From: JABWAN01 sp041918175
GTDB taxonomy: Bacteria > Zhuqueibacterota > Zhuqueibacteria > Zhuqueibacterales > Zhuqueibacteraceae
NCBI GenBank assembly: GCA_041918175.1
Contig: JAYRWE010000114.1
Span: 1-64,000 of the forward strand
Direction: 5' to 3'
DNA: 64,000 nucleotides
Position numbers and translations under genes: made by a program. This document shows positions 33,375-41,546 of the stretch, piece by piece (position 1 is the stretch's first letter; every line of letters starts with the position of its first letter). The notes beneath the pieces were generated by a model, which saw nothing but the letters and a program-made list of their open reading frames with translations, ran no database searches and was not told where the DNA came from.

Positions 33375-34136
33375 ATGCGGGCTTGGCATCGTCTGCAAGC
33401 AATCGGTTTGGCTGTGGCAATGTGCGGGAATGTTTGGGCAAGTGGGCCGGAAATGGAATCACGTTTTGATACGAAAACCAAAGTACGTTTGGCCGAGGGC
33501 GGAATTTGGCTGGAAGCCGAAATCTCGCCGCGCGCGTTGTTGACCGCGATGCCAAGTTGCGATCGCAATGGCGATCAACGTCTCGATGAAGGCGAGCTTT
33601 CGCACAGTCGCAACGAAATCTTGGCTTACTTCGCCGCGAAGGTCAAGCTCCACGCCGCAGGCAAGACGCTGCACGCGGATAGCACTTATTTCGCATTTCG
33701 CTCGCCGGCCACGCCCTCCGCATTGCCGGATCGTTTCTACATTTATCACTGGTATGCCATGCTGCGCCAGCCGGAGCAGGTGCAAGTGAACAATGCGCTC
33801 TTCATGGAGTTGCAAGAAGACTGTCGCCACGAAGGCGCCTTTATCAACGGCGAGCAAAGACTCCCCTTTGAGTTTATCGCACAGAACGAAAATGGCGCGT
33901 TGGCCACAAGCACGCGTGCGTTTTACATCGCGAGCAACGGCGAAGTGAGCTTGAATGACGAGCAGTACGACACGCTGCATGCCGGATACGTTTGGGCCAG
34001 TTTAGGAATCTTTGGCTTTGTGTTCTTTCGCTTGGCCTCCGCGGCGCGCAACAAATGGGGCCGCAACACGGAAGAGGAAGACGACGACGAGGACGAAGAG
34101 GAGTTGAGCTTAACACAGAGCGCCGTGCTAAACTAA
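33375..34136 (+). CDS. Secreted, membrane-anchored protein with EF-hand-like loop
   Basis: 253 residues. Signal peptide (LAVAMCGNVWASG), then a beta-rich domain. DRNGDQRLDEGEL at about residues 63-75 fits the EF-hand calcium loop (D-x-N-x-D-x-R-x-x-x-x-E). One membrane helix lies near the C-terminus (WASLGIFGFVFFRLAS), followed by a strongly acidic tail (EEEDDDEDEEE). I do not recognise the family. The acidic tail and EF-hand suggest calcium binding. Confidence 0.65.
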   Translation: MRAWHRLQAIGLAVAMCGNVWASGPEMESRFDTKTKVRLAEGGIWLEAEISPRALLTAMPSCDRNGDQRLDEGELSHSRNEILAYFAAKVKLHAAGKTLHADSTYFAFRSPATPSALPDRFYIYHWYAMLRQPEQVQVNNALFMELQEDCRHEGAFINGEQRLPFEFIAQNENGALATSTRAFYIASNGEVSLNDEQYDTLHAGYVWASLGIFGFVFFRLASAARNKWGRNTEEEDDDEDEEELSLTQSAVLN

Positions 34137-34360
34137 GCGAAAGCGCTTTGAGAATGATTCACAACCTATGGGTGGTTGTACGGTTGACGTTCCCGCATGC
34201 ACGCGCGCAAGATTAGGATGGTTTTGCTCGCACGCGCGTTGGCCGAAGTTGAGAAAGGTTTGAGGTGGCGTTCCTCCACAGCAGAGCTCCAATCGTTCTC
34301 AGCACAGAACGCGTCGCACGCGGAAGCAGGTGCCAGAAACATACACCGACGTCAAACCGC
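34137..34360 (+). other. Gene-free stretch ending in a strong terminator
   Basis: No open frame of note. A small AGCGAAAGCGCT hairpin occurs at its start. Since a strong terminator (34361-34407) lies more than 220 bases after the last stop, the stretch may be a long 3' UTR or hold a small RNA. Confidence 0.4.
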
Positions 34361-34407
34361 AAACGGCGGAGAAGAAGCGCCGAACTCTTCTCCGCCGTTT
34401 TGTTTTA
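34361..34407 (+). terminator. Rho-independent terminator
   Basis: AAACGGCGGAGAAGA (34361-34375) pairs with TCTTCTCCGCCGTTT (34386-34400), followed by TGTTTT. Confidence 0.85.
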
Positions 34408-34423
34408 GTGGGCGTTTGAAAAA

Positions 34424-34459
34424 TCCCCCCTTGAGGGGGGTTCGGGGGGTGTCACTCGA
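34424..34459. repeat. CCCCCTTGAGGGGG element
   Basis: ATCCCCCCTTGAGGGGGG followed by TTCGGGGGGTGTCAC; the right half of the family, here in non-coding sequence next to the TIR gene end. Confidence 0.8.
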
Positions 34460-34485
34460 TAACGTGACAATATCCAGTGCCGTTT

Positions 34486-36027
34486 TCAATACCCCTTCCG
34501 CCTTGCCTCTGCCGCGGCCTCAATGCCCTCAGCGACATTGCGCCACGCCGAATCTTTGTTCGTCCATAGCGTGACGGCTTTAGCGTTTTTCGGCAGCGCT
34601 TGCAAATGCGCAAACGGCGCTTTCTTCCAACTTACGTCGCGCACGATAATCGGAATGACCTCCGCCTCTTTGCTCGCGTGGCGTTCCAGCGCGCGCTTCA
34701 TTTCGATCTCATAAGAATAATCCGAAGCCATAAAGTTGGGACTGATCAACAGCAACACGATCTCCGCGCGCTCCAAATTGTCGTCGATCTTTTTCTCCCA
34801 CTCTTCTCCCGCATCGATCATTCGGCCATACCACGACGCAATCAACCCTTGCCGCTGCATGAGTTTCAAATGCACCAACAACTCATTGCAGAGCCGCTCA
34901 TCTTTAAACGCATAGCTGATGAACACGCGCACGGCCTCGCGGTGCGTTGCAAAGCTCGTCGCCGGTTTGCGCGCGCCTTGCACGTCCACGCCATTCAACA
35001 ACTCTGCGACGCTGAACGTGAGCACCTTGCCGTCAACCACTTTCTTAAATTCGCGCTCGCCTTGTTCTTCCAAAATACGCAACTCTTCATAAGGCATCAC
35101 CACGTGCGGATAGCTGGGCAGCGGCACCATAGCCCGCGGCGGCTGCGATTTGAACACATCATAATGAATGCGCTCAAAGTCCGAGCGAATGATCGCCAGC
35201 AAACGCCCTCGCCCCGCGGGCGGTCCGGTCACGGTGATGAAAACTTTTTTCTCCTGCACGTCGGCTTTCACGAGGCCGCGATTGCCCTCGAATTGCAAAA
35301 TCACGCCGCTGCGCCAACGCTCCGCTCCGCCGGCGCTCAACACATGCGTGCGCACAATGAAGCGCGGCAGCAAGCCCTCCGGCAAGATGGGATAGTGATA
35401 TTCAAACCTCAAGCAGTCCTGTAGCGCAGGCATCCCTGGTTGCAGTCGAGACGACTGCGCTACGTTTGCCTCAAATTCGCTCGTGGCTTCCGGCTCTTGT
35501 TTGTCGAGCAATTCGGGAATGAGATAGCGGTCCTCTTCTTCGGGCAGGCTGAAGCACAACTCGAATTTCTTCATCAAATCAAACAGAAAACGATGCATGG
35601 CCCGCGGATACTTTTGCGCGTCGAGCAGTGTTGCCGCCTCCTTTACCTGCAACATGCCTTTTTGCTCGGCCAGCTTTTGTGCGTTCAGAATTTTGTAAAT
35701 GCCGGTCGTGACCCAATGCGGATTGAGCACGTGCGTGTCTTGCAACCGCGGATCGTCTTTATAGTTCAGCGCAATGCCGAGACAGTGCAACACGAACGCG
35801 AGGCTTTCCTGCTCCGCAGCCTCTTTGACATTGTGCTCCTCGCAGATTTTGCGATACGCCTCAAAGCTGAGATAATTTTCTTCCAAGCTCGCCAGCCGAT
35901 CTTTGAGGCTGAACCAGCTTGCGGGAAACGCATCGCGTAGATGTTCGAGTCGGTCGGTTTCGTGCGGGTTAGCTTTACGAAGCCTAATAAAATGCCCATT
36001 CTCGCATTCTTTTGAACCCCAACATTC
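34486..36027 (-). pseudogene. C-terminal COR-TIR part of a Roc-COR-TIR protein
   Basis: An open frame of 514 codons follows a TGA at 36028-36030 and has no ATG in its first 50 codons; a TTG at 35886 could start a 466-residue product. It begins with what looks like the end of a Roc GTPase (CWGSKECENGHF, then ETDRLEHLRDAFPASW). The COR domain follows (ALNYKDDPRLQDTHVLNPHW, then FEYHYPILPEGLLPRFIVRT), and last a TIR domain (VRVFISYAFKDERLCNELL, LLLISPNFMASDYSYEIEM). Roc's nucleotide-binding motifs and the LRRs are missing. Roc-COR-TIR proteins are suspected NADase-type immune or signalling proteins. The 5' end is cut by an AT-rich cassette. Confidence 0.75.
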
Positions 36028-36032
36028 TCACA

Positions 36033-36074
36033 AAATAAAAAACCTGGCAGGAGTCTTTTTTCCTGCCAGGTTTT
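36033..36074 (-). terminator. Terminator of the HpaA-like gene
   Basis: AACCTGGCAGGA and TCCTGCCAGGTT form the stem. On the minus strand it is followed by TTTTATTTT, which fits termination of the lipoprotein gene. Confidence 0.85.
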
Positions 36075-36096
36075 GGCGATTGCAAAAGTTGTTTTG

Positions 36097-36855
36097 TTAC
36101 CTTTTTATGAAACCGGCTTTTTCCCTAATTTCAGGAACCTGCTTTTGCACATGTTCTAAATCCTCTTTCGCAAGCATATCCCAGCCTCGCTGCATGGTTG
36201 TTTTATAAAACTTGGATAGCGAATTGGCAAGCGGATTATGAACTCCCGGGTCATCAATTGGAACACCTGTTGAGCCATATGGATGTTTTGATTCTCCCAC
36301 TACTGCAATATCCTCTTGTGGTACAGGAACACTTTTAACCAGCAATTTTTGCCTTGTGAATGTTTCAATTATAGAGATAGTTATTTTGCCGCTAAGGTTT
36401 AAAGTGCCCTTAAATTTGGAATAATTACCACCAATACCGTATGCGCCAGGTGGTATGTTGGTCCATCCACCAGAGGTTTGCATGATATTCAACTCAATCT
36501 CAACATCTAAGCCTAATTCACACTCAGTTTTATCCGAGTACGTCATTAAATCATATGCTTCATAAGGACCTTTCAAAATATATCCCCGCCCTGATAGTAT
36601 TTCTTCAAAATCCTTTCCCATGTTTCTGCGAAATTGCGTGAAAAGCGGTTTGCTTTGATAGGAAAAATTTCCAGAGTAGCTTGGTTCAATTAAAGCTATT
36701 TTAATTCCAGCACTGCCCGAAGCAACCGGGCTTGGTGGGGAAAAATCAAAATCTGGAACTACTAGCGACGTTGTTTTTTTTGATCCAGCACAAGCACAAT
36801 ACAGCAGTGCGAATGCAACGAGAGGTAGCACCCAAGAAATGTTTTTCGTTCTCAT
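36097..36855 (-). CDS. HpaA-like outer-membrane lipoprotein
   Basis: 252 residues. Lipobox LLYCACAG gives a lipidated Cys near residue 20. The sequence KIALIEPSYSG, then FEEILSGRGYILKGPYEAYD and LMTYSDKTECELGLDVEIEL, follows the pattern of Helicobacter neuraminyllactose-binding haemagglutinin HpaA (GPY, the aromatic-plus-D stretch, DK and the acidic strand). AAGGAG precedes the ATG. The gene is clearly richer in A and T than its neighbours and lies between two fragments of another gene, so recent acquisition is likely. A surface or adhesin-like role is inferred from HpaA only. Confidence 0.75.
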   Translation of the reverse strand: MRTKNISWVLPLVAFALLYCACAGSKKTTSLVVPDFDFSPPSPVASGSAGIKIALIEPSYSGNFSYQSKPLFTQFRRNMGKDFEEILSGRGYILKGPYEAYDLMTYSDKTECELGLDVEIELNIMQTSGGWTNIPPGAYGIGGNYSKFKGTLNLSGKITISIIETFTRQKLLVKSVPVPQEDIAVVGESKHPYGSTGVPIDDPGVHNPLANSLSKFYKTTMQRGWDMLAKEDLEHVQKQVPEIREKAGFIKR

Positions 36856-36869
36856 TTTTGTCTCCTTAA

Positions 36870-37004
36870 GACTTTTTGAGAATCAATGAGTGTGTGGTGT
36901 GTGGTGTGTGGTGTGTGGTGTGTGGTGTGTGGTGTGTGGTGTGTGGTGTGTGGTGTGTGGTGTGTGGTGTGTGGTGACAAGTAAATAGAAGTACTCAAAA
37001 AGTC
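36870..37004 (-). repeat. Twelve-copy heptanucleotide tract inside an 11-bp inverted repeat
   Basis: TGTGTGG is repeated about 12 times from 36891 to 36976. The tract is flanked by GACTTTTTGAG (36870-36880) and its exact complement CTCAAAAAGTC (36994-37004). It lies 35 bases before the lipoprotein start, so slippage would alter promoter spacing or leader length. A TTGACT on the minus strand (within 37000-37006) could be a -35 element upstream of the tract. Confidence 0.9.
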
Positions 37005-37029
37005 AAGCCGTATTTTTTAATTTTTGATT

Positions 37030-37188
37030 TCACAAACGTCCAGCGTAGAAAGGGGCAATTCGCTTCACACCGAGTCCCGATAAATCCAATCTCGTCGCTT
37101 GCTGCTCGCGCACTTCTGCAATGCGGGCTTCGGCAATTGCAAGCGGATCGTCTTGTGTCTCATTCTGGCGTGTGGGCGTACGGTTCAT
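37030..37188 (-). pseudogene. N-terminal fragment of a leucine-rich-repeat protein
   Basis: A 52-codon frame from ATG 37188: after a polar start it reads AIAEARIAEVREQQATRLDL then SGLG, the usual opening of LRR-Roc-COR proteins (helix, then TxLDLSGLGL). It then runs into KRIAPFYAGRL and a stop. With the COR-TIR fragment at 34486-36027, same strand and correct order, it looks like the other end of one interrupted gene. Confidence 0.6.
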
Positions 37189-37438
37189 GGGCAGGTTCCA
37201 AATGTTATTTCACCAGAGGGCTACGCTTAAACATAGCACTCTCATTTGAGTTTGGAAAGGTTTAATTGTTTGCAAGGTCCCAATTATTGCTGGAGGACAT
37301 AGTGTTCTGCGAACTCTGCCTGTCAGTGAGCGGGGCGCTACTAAACGAAACTGAAGCCCTTCATTGTAGAAGAGATTGCACTTTGTTTTTTGCGCGAAGC
37401 TTTTATATTGGCCTAACGAAAAAATCAGGAACTCGCCT

Positions 37439-37759
37439 ATGAAAGCCCTGGCGCAAAGCGACCTCAACGAAATCATCGCGCGCTTGACCCAAGAGTTCAA
37501 TCCCGAGAAGATCATTCTTTTCGGATCGCACGTTTGGGGCAGGCCGAATGCCGACAGCGACGTCGATCTCCTGGTCATCGTCCCCTCTGCCAGCATTCCG
37601 CCCTCGCGTCGAGCGGCGCAAGCGTATCGTTGTTTGCAGGGGATCAAGATTCCAACGGAGATTATTGTGAGCACGTCTCAGGAACTGGAACGTTATCGTT
37701 CCGTGCCCTCGTCGTTGACGCGCCGAATCTTGGAGAAGGGAAGGGTCGTCTATGGATGA
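37439..37759 (+). CDS. Minimal nucleotidyltransferase (MNT antitoxin)
   Basis: 106 residues. FGSHVWGRPNADSDVDLLVIV carries the GSxxxG and DxD motifs of the pol-beta superfamily. In MNT-HEPN pairs it adds AMP (or oligo-A) to the HEPN toxin. The start at 37439 is chosen over upstream in-frame ATGs by position after an AT-rich leader. The HEPN gene starts eight bases before its stop. Confidence 0.88.
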   Translation: MKALAQSDLNEIIARLTQEFNPEKIILFGSHVWGRPNADSDVDLLVIVPSASIPPSRRAAQAYRCLQGIKIPTEIIVSTSQELERYRSVPSSLTRRILEKGRVVYG

Positions 37760-38180
37760 GGCCAAGCGAGAACTCGTGCGCTCGTGGCTCACCAAAGCAG
37801 AGCATGATCTCGGCTCGGCGGAGTTGCTGGCGAAGAGCGCCATCCCCTATCTTGATACCGCAATCTATCATTGCCAACAAGCCGCGGAAAAGGCCTTCAA
37901 AGCTTTTCTCGTTCATCACGATGTGGAGTTTGAAAAGAAGCACAACCTTTCCGTTTTGGTGGATCTCTGCAAAGCAATCGAGCCGAGGTTTGCAGATTTT
38001 CACAACGCAGCAATACTCCTCACGCCTTACGCCACCATTTACCGCTATCCCGGTGAATTTTTCGAAGTCATGCCCGACGTGGAGCAAGTTCAAGTCGCTC
38101 TGGAATTGGCGAAAAAGATTCTCGACTTTGTTGTAAAACTCCTCTACGAAGATCGCCTCCCTCCGCGCGCGAATGAATAG
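37752..38180 (+). CDS. HEPN-domain toxin of an MNT-HEPN pair
   Basis: 142 residues, all helical: SWLTKAEHDLGSAELLAKS, DTAIYHCQQAAEKAFKAFLV (HEPN signature), HNLSVLVDLCKAIEP, then ATIYRYPGEFFEVMPD. HEPN proteins of this pair cleave RNA or tRNA unless modified by the partner. Cotranscription and an eight-base overlap with the nucleotidyltransferase support a type VII toxin-antitoxin system. Confidence 0.88.
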   Translation: MDEAKRELVRSWLTKAEHDLGSAELLAKSAIPYLDTAIYHCQQAAEKAFKAFLVHHDVEFEKKHNLSVLVDLCKAIEPRFADFHNAAILLTPYATIYRYPGEFFEVMPDVEQVQVALELAKKILDFVVKLLYEDRLPPRANE

Positions 38181-38288
38181 CCCCAAATGCGGAAGAGTCG
38201 CAACCTCCCAATTTTCTGCAAGCGGACTCCACGAAAATTGTGGATAAAGCTCTGCGCTTGATTTGCCACCAATATTTCGCCCAAAGTA

Positions 38289-40460
38289 ATGACTTCATCC
38301 TCTCACATGCTCACCCGCGCGCAATCCATTCTCAAAGAAGTTTTCGGCTTCGACGCGTTCCGCCCGTTGCAGCGCGAGATCATTGCGAATGTTTTGCAGA
38401 AGCAAGACACGCTTGTGATCATGCCCACGGGCGGCGGCAAATCGCTGTGCTATCAATTGCCCGCATTGCTCTTCGAAGGCTTGACCGTGGTGGTGTCGCC
38501 GCTGATTTCGCTCATGCAAGATCAAGTCGCGCAATTGCAGCAACTCGGCGTGGCCGCGGTGTTTCTCAACAGCTCGCTCGCGCCGGAGGAGTATCAACGC
38601 AACAGCGAGGCCGTGCGGCGCGGAGAAGTGAAGCTGCTCTATGTCGCGCCCGAAACGTTGCTGAAACCGAAAACGCTCGCGCTGCTCGCCTCGCTCAAAG
38701 TGGATTGCATTACGATTGACGAGGCGCATTGCATTTCGGAATGGGGCCATGACTTCCGGCCGGAGTATCGGCAAATCGTGGCGTGCCGCGGCCGCTTTCC
38801 GAGCGCGGTGTGCGTGGCGCTCACGGCCACGGCCACGCAGCGCGTGCGCGAGGATATTAGCGCGACGCTCCATTTCACCGCGGCGCAGCAATTCATCGCG
38901 AGCTTTAATCGCGACAATCTCATGCTCCGCGTCGTGCCCAAGAAAGATCCCTTTACCCAAACGCTGGAATTTTTGCGGCAGCATGAACAGCAGTCGGGCA
39001 TCATCTATTGCTTCTCGCGCCGGCAAGTGGATGAGCTGGCGGCCGCGCTCAAACGCAACGGCCTTGCGGTGAAGCCCTATCATGCCGGGCTTGCCGACGA
39101 GGAGCGCACGGAGAATCAACGCGCGTTCTTGCGCGACGACGTGCAGATCATCGTGGCTACGATTGCGTTTGGTATGGGCATCAACAAATCGAATGTGCGC
39201 TTCGTGGTGCATTATGATTTGCCGAAGAATCTCGAATCTTATTATCAAGAGATCGGCCGCGCGGGCCGCGACGGTTTGCGCGCGCATTGTTTGCTGCTGC
39301 TCGGCTATGGCGATCTCGCGAAGATTCGTTATATCATCGATCAAAAAGAGGGGCAAGAGCGGCAGGTGGCGAGCTATCATCTCAACATCATGCTCGGCTA
39401 TGCGGAGAGCGAGCAATGCCGTCGCGTGCCGCTGCTCGCTTATTTCGGCGAAGATTTCACGCACACGCCGTGCGACATGTGCGACAATTGCCTCGCTGGC
39501 AAACAGGAGCAAAGCGACCTCACGATTCCGGCGCAGAAGTTTCTCTCCTGTGTGGCGCGCACCGGGCAGCTTTTCGGCGCGAGTCATATCATCGACGTGT
39601 TGCGCGGTTCGCAAGCGGAGAAAATTTTGAAACACGGGCACGGCAATCTTTCCACGTATGGCATCGGCAAAGATTTTTCGAAGGCGCAATGGCTGCATCT
39701 CTCGCGGCAATTTTTGCAGAAGGGTTTGCTCGAGCAGGATTTGGATTACGGCAGTTTGAAACTCACGTCCAAAGCGCAGGCTGTGTTGCGCGGGCAGGAA
39801 AAAGTTTTCGGCACGGTGCAAGAAGAGGCTGCGGATTTTGGCAGCGAGAAAGAGGAGCGCACGGATTATGATCGCGAGTTGTTTGAGATTTTGCGCAAGC
39901 TGCGCAAACGCTTGGCGGACGAGCAGAACGTGGCGCCGTTTGTAGTATTCGCGGATAAAACGTTGATCGAGATGGCGAGCGCATATCCGCAATCGCGCGA
40001 GAGTTTGCGGCGCATTACGGGCGTGGGCCATGCGAAGCTGGAGAAATACGGCACGGAGTTCATGCGCGAGATTGCGCGCTATTGCCGCGAGCGCGGTTTG
40101 AAGGAAAGGCTGCCCGCGAGCGCGCCGAGCATTGCTCCGAATTTGACGATGAAGACACCGCTGATTGCCGACGCATACAACGCGGGAAAATCGTTGGAGG
40201 CCGTGGCGGAAGAGTTTGCAATCAAACCGAGCACGGTGTTGGAGCATTTGTATAACTACCGGCTTGCCGGCCACGCGCTGCGGCCCGAGGGCTTTGCAGC
40301 GTATTCGAAACTGAATGAAGAAGAGCGCGAGGCCGCGCTGCAAGCGTTCGCGGAACACGGTGCGAATTATCTGCGGCCCGTGTTTGATGCGCTCGGAGGC
40401 AAAGTGAACTACGATGAATTAAAAGTGGTGCGGTTGGAATTTTTGAGTCGCAAGAACTAA
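38289..40460 (+). CDS. recQ: ATP-dependent DNA helicase RecQ
   Basis: 723 residues in the complete RecQ order: motif 0/I (FRPLQREIIANVL, MPTGGGKSLCYQLPAL), DEAHCISEWGHDFRPEY, ALTATAT, IIYCFSRRQVDELA, ATIAFGMGINKSNVRFVVH, QEIGRAGRDG. The zinc-binding RQC region follows (CRRVPLLAYFGE, CDMCDNC), then an HRDC domain (about 545-615) and a C-terminal HTH (KSLEAVAEEFAIKPSTVLEH). It unwinds branched DNA 3' to 5' in recombination and repair. ATG at 38307 is an alternative start. Confidence 0.95.
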   Translation: MTSSSHMLTRAQSILKEVFGFDAFRPLQREIIANVLQKQDTLVIMPTGGGKSLCYQLPALLFEGLTVVVSPLISLMQDQVAQLQQLGVAAVFLNSSLAPEEYQRNSEAVRRGEVKLLYVAPETLLKPKTLALLASLKVDCITIDEAHCISEWGHDFRPEYRQIVACRGRFPSAVCVALTATATQRVREDISATLHFTAAQQFIASFNRDNLMLRVVPKKDPFTQTLEFLRQHEQQSGIIYCFSRRQVDELAAALKRNGLAVKPYHAGLADEERTENQRAFLRDDVQIIVATIAFGMGINKSNVRFVVHYDLPKNLESYYQEIGRAGRDGLRAHCLLLLGYGDLAKIRYIIDQKEGQERQVASYHLNIMLGYAESEQCRRVPLLAYFGEDFTHTPCDMCDNCLAGKQEQSDLTIPAQKFLSCVARTGQLFGASHIIDVLRGSQAEKILKHGHGNLSTYGIGKDFSKAQWLHLSRQFLQKGLLEQDLDYGSLKLTSKAQAVLRGQEKVFGTVQEEAADFGSEKEERTDYDRELFEILRKLRKRLADEQNVAPFVVFADKTLIEMASAYPQSRESLRRITGVGHAKLEKYGTEFMREIARYCRERGLKERLPASAPSIAPNLTMKTPLIADAYNAGKSLEAVAEEFAIKPSTVLEHLYNYRLAGHALRPEGFAAYSKLNEEEREAALQAFAEHGANYLRPVFDALGGKVNYDELKVVRLEFLSRKN

Positions 40461-40563
40461 TGGCACTATTTCTACGAACGACACAGCGCGAGCGCAGCCT
40501 CCCATTGATGTGGAATGTAGTCGCAGAGTCATTTTAAAAGTTAGCAAAGCTCTTTGCTTTTAA

Positions 40564-40655
40564 CCAGTCGCTTTGAAGTCACCTTGCTTGAAAAGATAAA
40601 AGTCAGGTAAACAAGCAGCGATGAGCCCTCGGTGAAGCAGCGACAGAACAAAAAA
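40564..40655 (+). repeat. 100-bp dispersed repeat, copy 4
   Basis: GTCGCTTTGAAGTCACCTTG, then AAAGATAAAAGTCAGGTAAA and CTCGGTGAAGCAGCGACAGA followed by an A-run, closely similar to copies 2 and 3. Not followed by a start codon here. Confidence 0.85.
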
Positions 40656-40839
40656 ACAGAGAAGTGAGGCGGGAAGGCAATCATGCATGCGTGAGAGGTT
40701 GTGAGCTTGGATGCGAAAGCTTGGGGCTACACTCGGATGAAAAGCGCAAGCGGATGAAGTGGTTTCGCAGCGCGTGCTCTTGATCGGTGTGCTGCACATT
40801 ATGGTAAGCAATTAGCCAAGTCGTTTTCCGAGAACGCTA

Positions 40840-40891
40840 AAACGGAACCGGCGCTAGGATTTTTTTAGTGCCGAGTTCCGTTTCTTTTTTT
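40840..40891 (+). terminator. Hairpin with T-tract (possible terminator)
   Basis: AACGGAACCGGCGCTA pairs with TAGTGCCGAGTTCCGTT with a bulge and a mismatch, followed by CTTTTTTT. Confidence 0.65.
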
Positions 40892-40967
40892 GATTAACGA
40901 CTTGTTTATTTGGCGCTGCTCATAAACTTGAGCGCTCGATGGAAAATTTTTTCGAGAAAGAGGAAAC

Positions 40968-41012
40968 TTTGTTTTGGGTGTTATCGTTGTATGATGCAAC
41001 TATTGCAATAGT
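40968..41012 (+). promoter_or_regulatory. Promoter and palindromic operator of the arsenic operon
   Basis: TTTGTT (40968-40973) and TATGAT (40990-40995) are spaced by 16 bases. A perfect 14-bp palindrome ACTATTGCAATAGT (40999-41012) lies just after the -10 box, a position suited to repression by the adjacent MarR-type protein. Confidence 0.55.
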
Positions 41013-41030
41013 CAATTATGAGGATGTTGA

Positions 41031-41546
41031 ATGGTAAACAAGAAACTCCTGCACGAACAAGCGGAGCGCATGCAACGGCTCACGCAAAATCTTTTGCGGC
41101 GCTATCAAATGCGCGACCGCAACGAGATGTGCTGCTATGACGTGACCGTGTCGCAATGCTATGCGCTCGATGTGTTGGGCGAGCAGGGCGAAATTTCGAT
41201 GGTGCAACTCGCGCGGCATTTGTTTTTGGATAAAAGCACGGCGACGCGCACGGTCGATCCGCTCGTCAAACGCGGCTTGATTGAGCGCCGCTTCAGCGAG
41301 CAAGACCGCCGCGAAATTTTAGTGCGCCTCAGCAAAGACGGCGAGAGGCTGCACAAAGAAATTGTCAGCGGGCTGCGCGCGAGTCAGTTGCAAATTCTCG
41401 CGCAAATTCCCGAGGAAAAACGCGAGACAGTTTTAGAAGCTTTGGATTTGCTCTCCGGCGCGGTGCATCAGTGGCTCGCCGCGTGTTGCGCGCCGGGCAA
41501 AATTATCATCCCACTCAAAAAGAACGAAGAAAGGAATATCACATGA
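41031..41546 (+). CDS. MarR-family regulator with cysteine pairs
   Basis: 171 residues with a winged-helix core: GEISMVQLARHLFLDKSTAT (recognition helix), RGLIERRFSEQDRREILVRL (wing). Cysteines at 34, 35 and 43 and a second pair at 152-153 are unusual and may bind As(III). The gene overlaps the ArsM fusion gene by ATGA, so it is probably the operon's regulator, in place of the usual ArsR. The palindrome at 40999-41012 is its likely operator. Confidence 0.85.
   Translation: MVNKKLLHEQAERMQRLTQNLLRRYQMRDRNEMCCYDVTVSQCYALDVLGEQGEISMVQLARHLFLDKSTATRTVDPLVKRGLIERRFSEQDRREILVRLSKDGERLHKEIVSGLRASQLQILAQIPEEKRETVLEALDLLSGAVHQWLAACCAPGKIIIPLKKNEERNIT

Larger units (their letters stand above)
40461..41030. 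other. 570-bp intergenic region: repeat, terminator and promoter
   Basis: Holds copy 4 of the 100-bp repeat (40564-40655), a long hairpin with T-tract (40840-40891) and the promoter region of the arsenic operon. The stretch 40656-40839 has no recognisable feature. Confidence 0.7.

Noticed and set aside
38295..40358. Long open frame antisense to RecQ
   Set aside because: It is an artefact of codon bias over a clear RecQ gene; the protein is Arg/His/Ala-rich with no domain.
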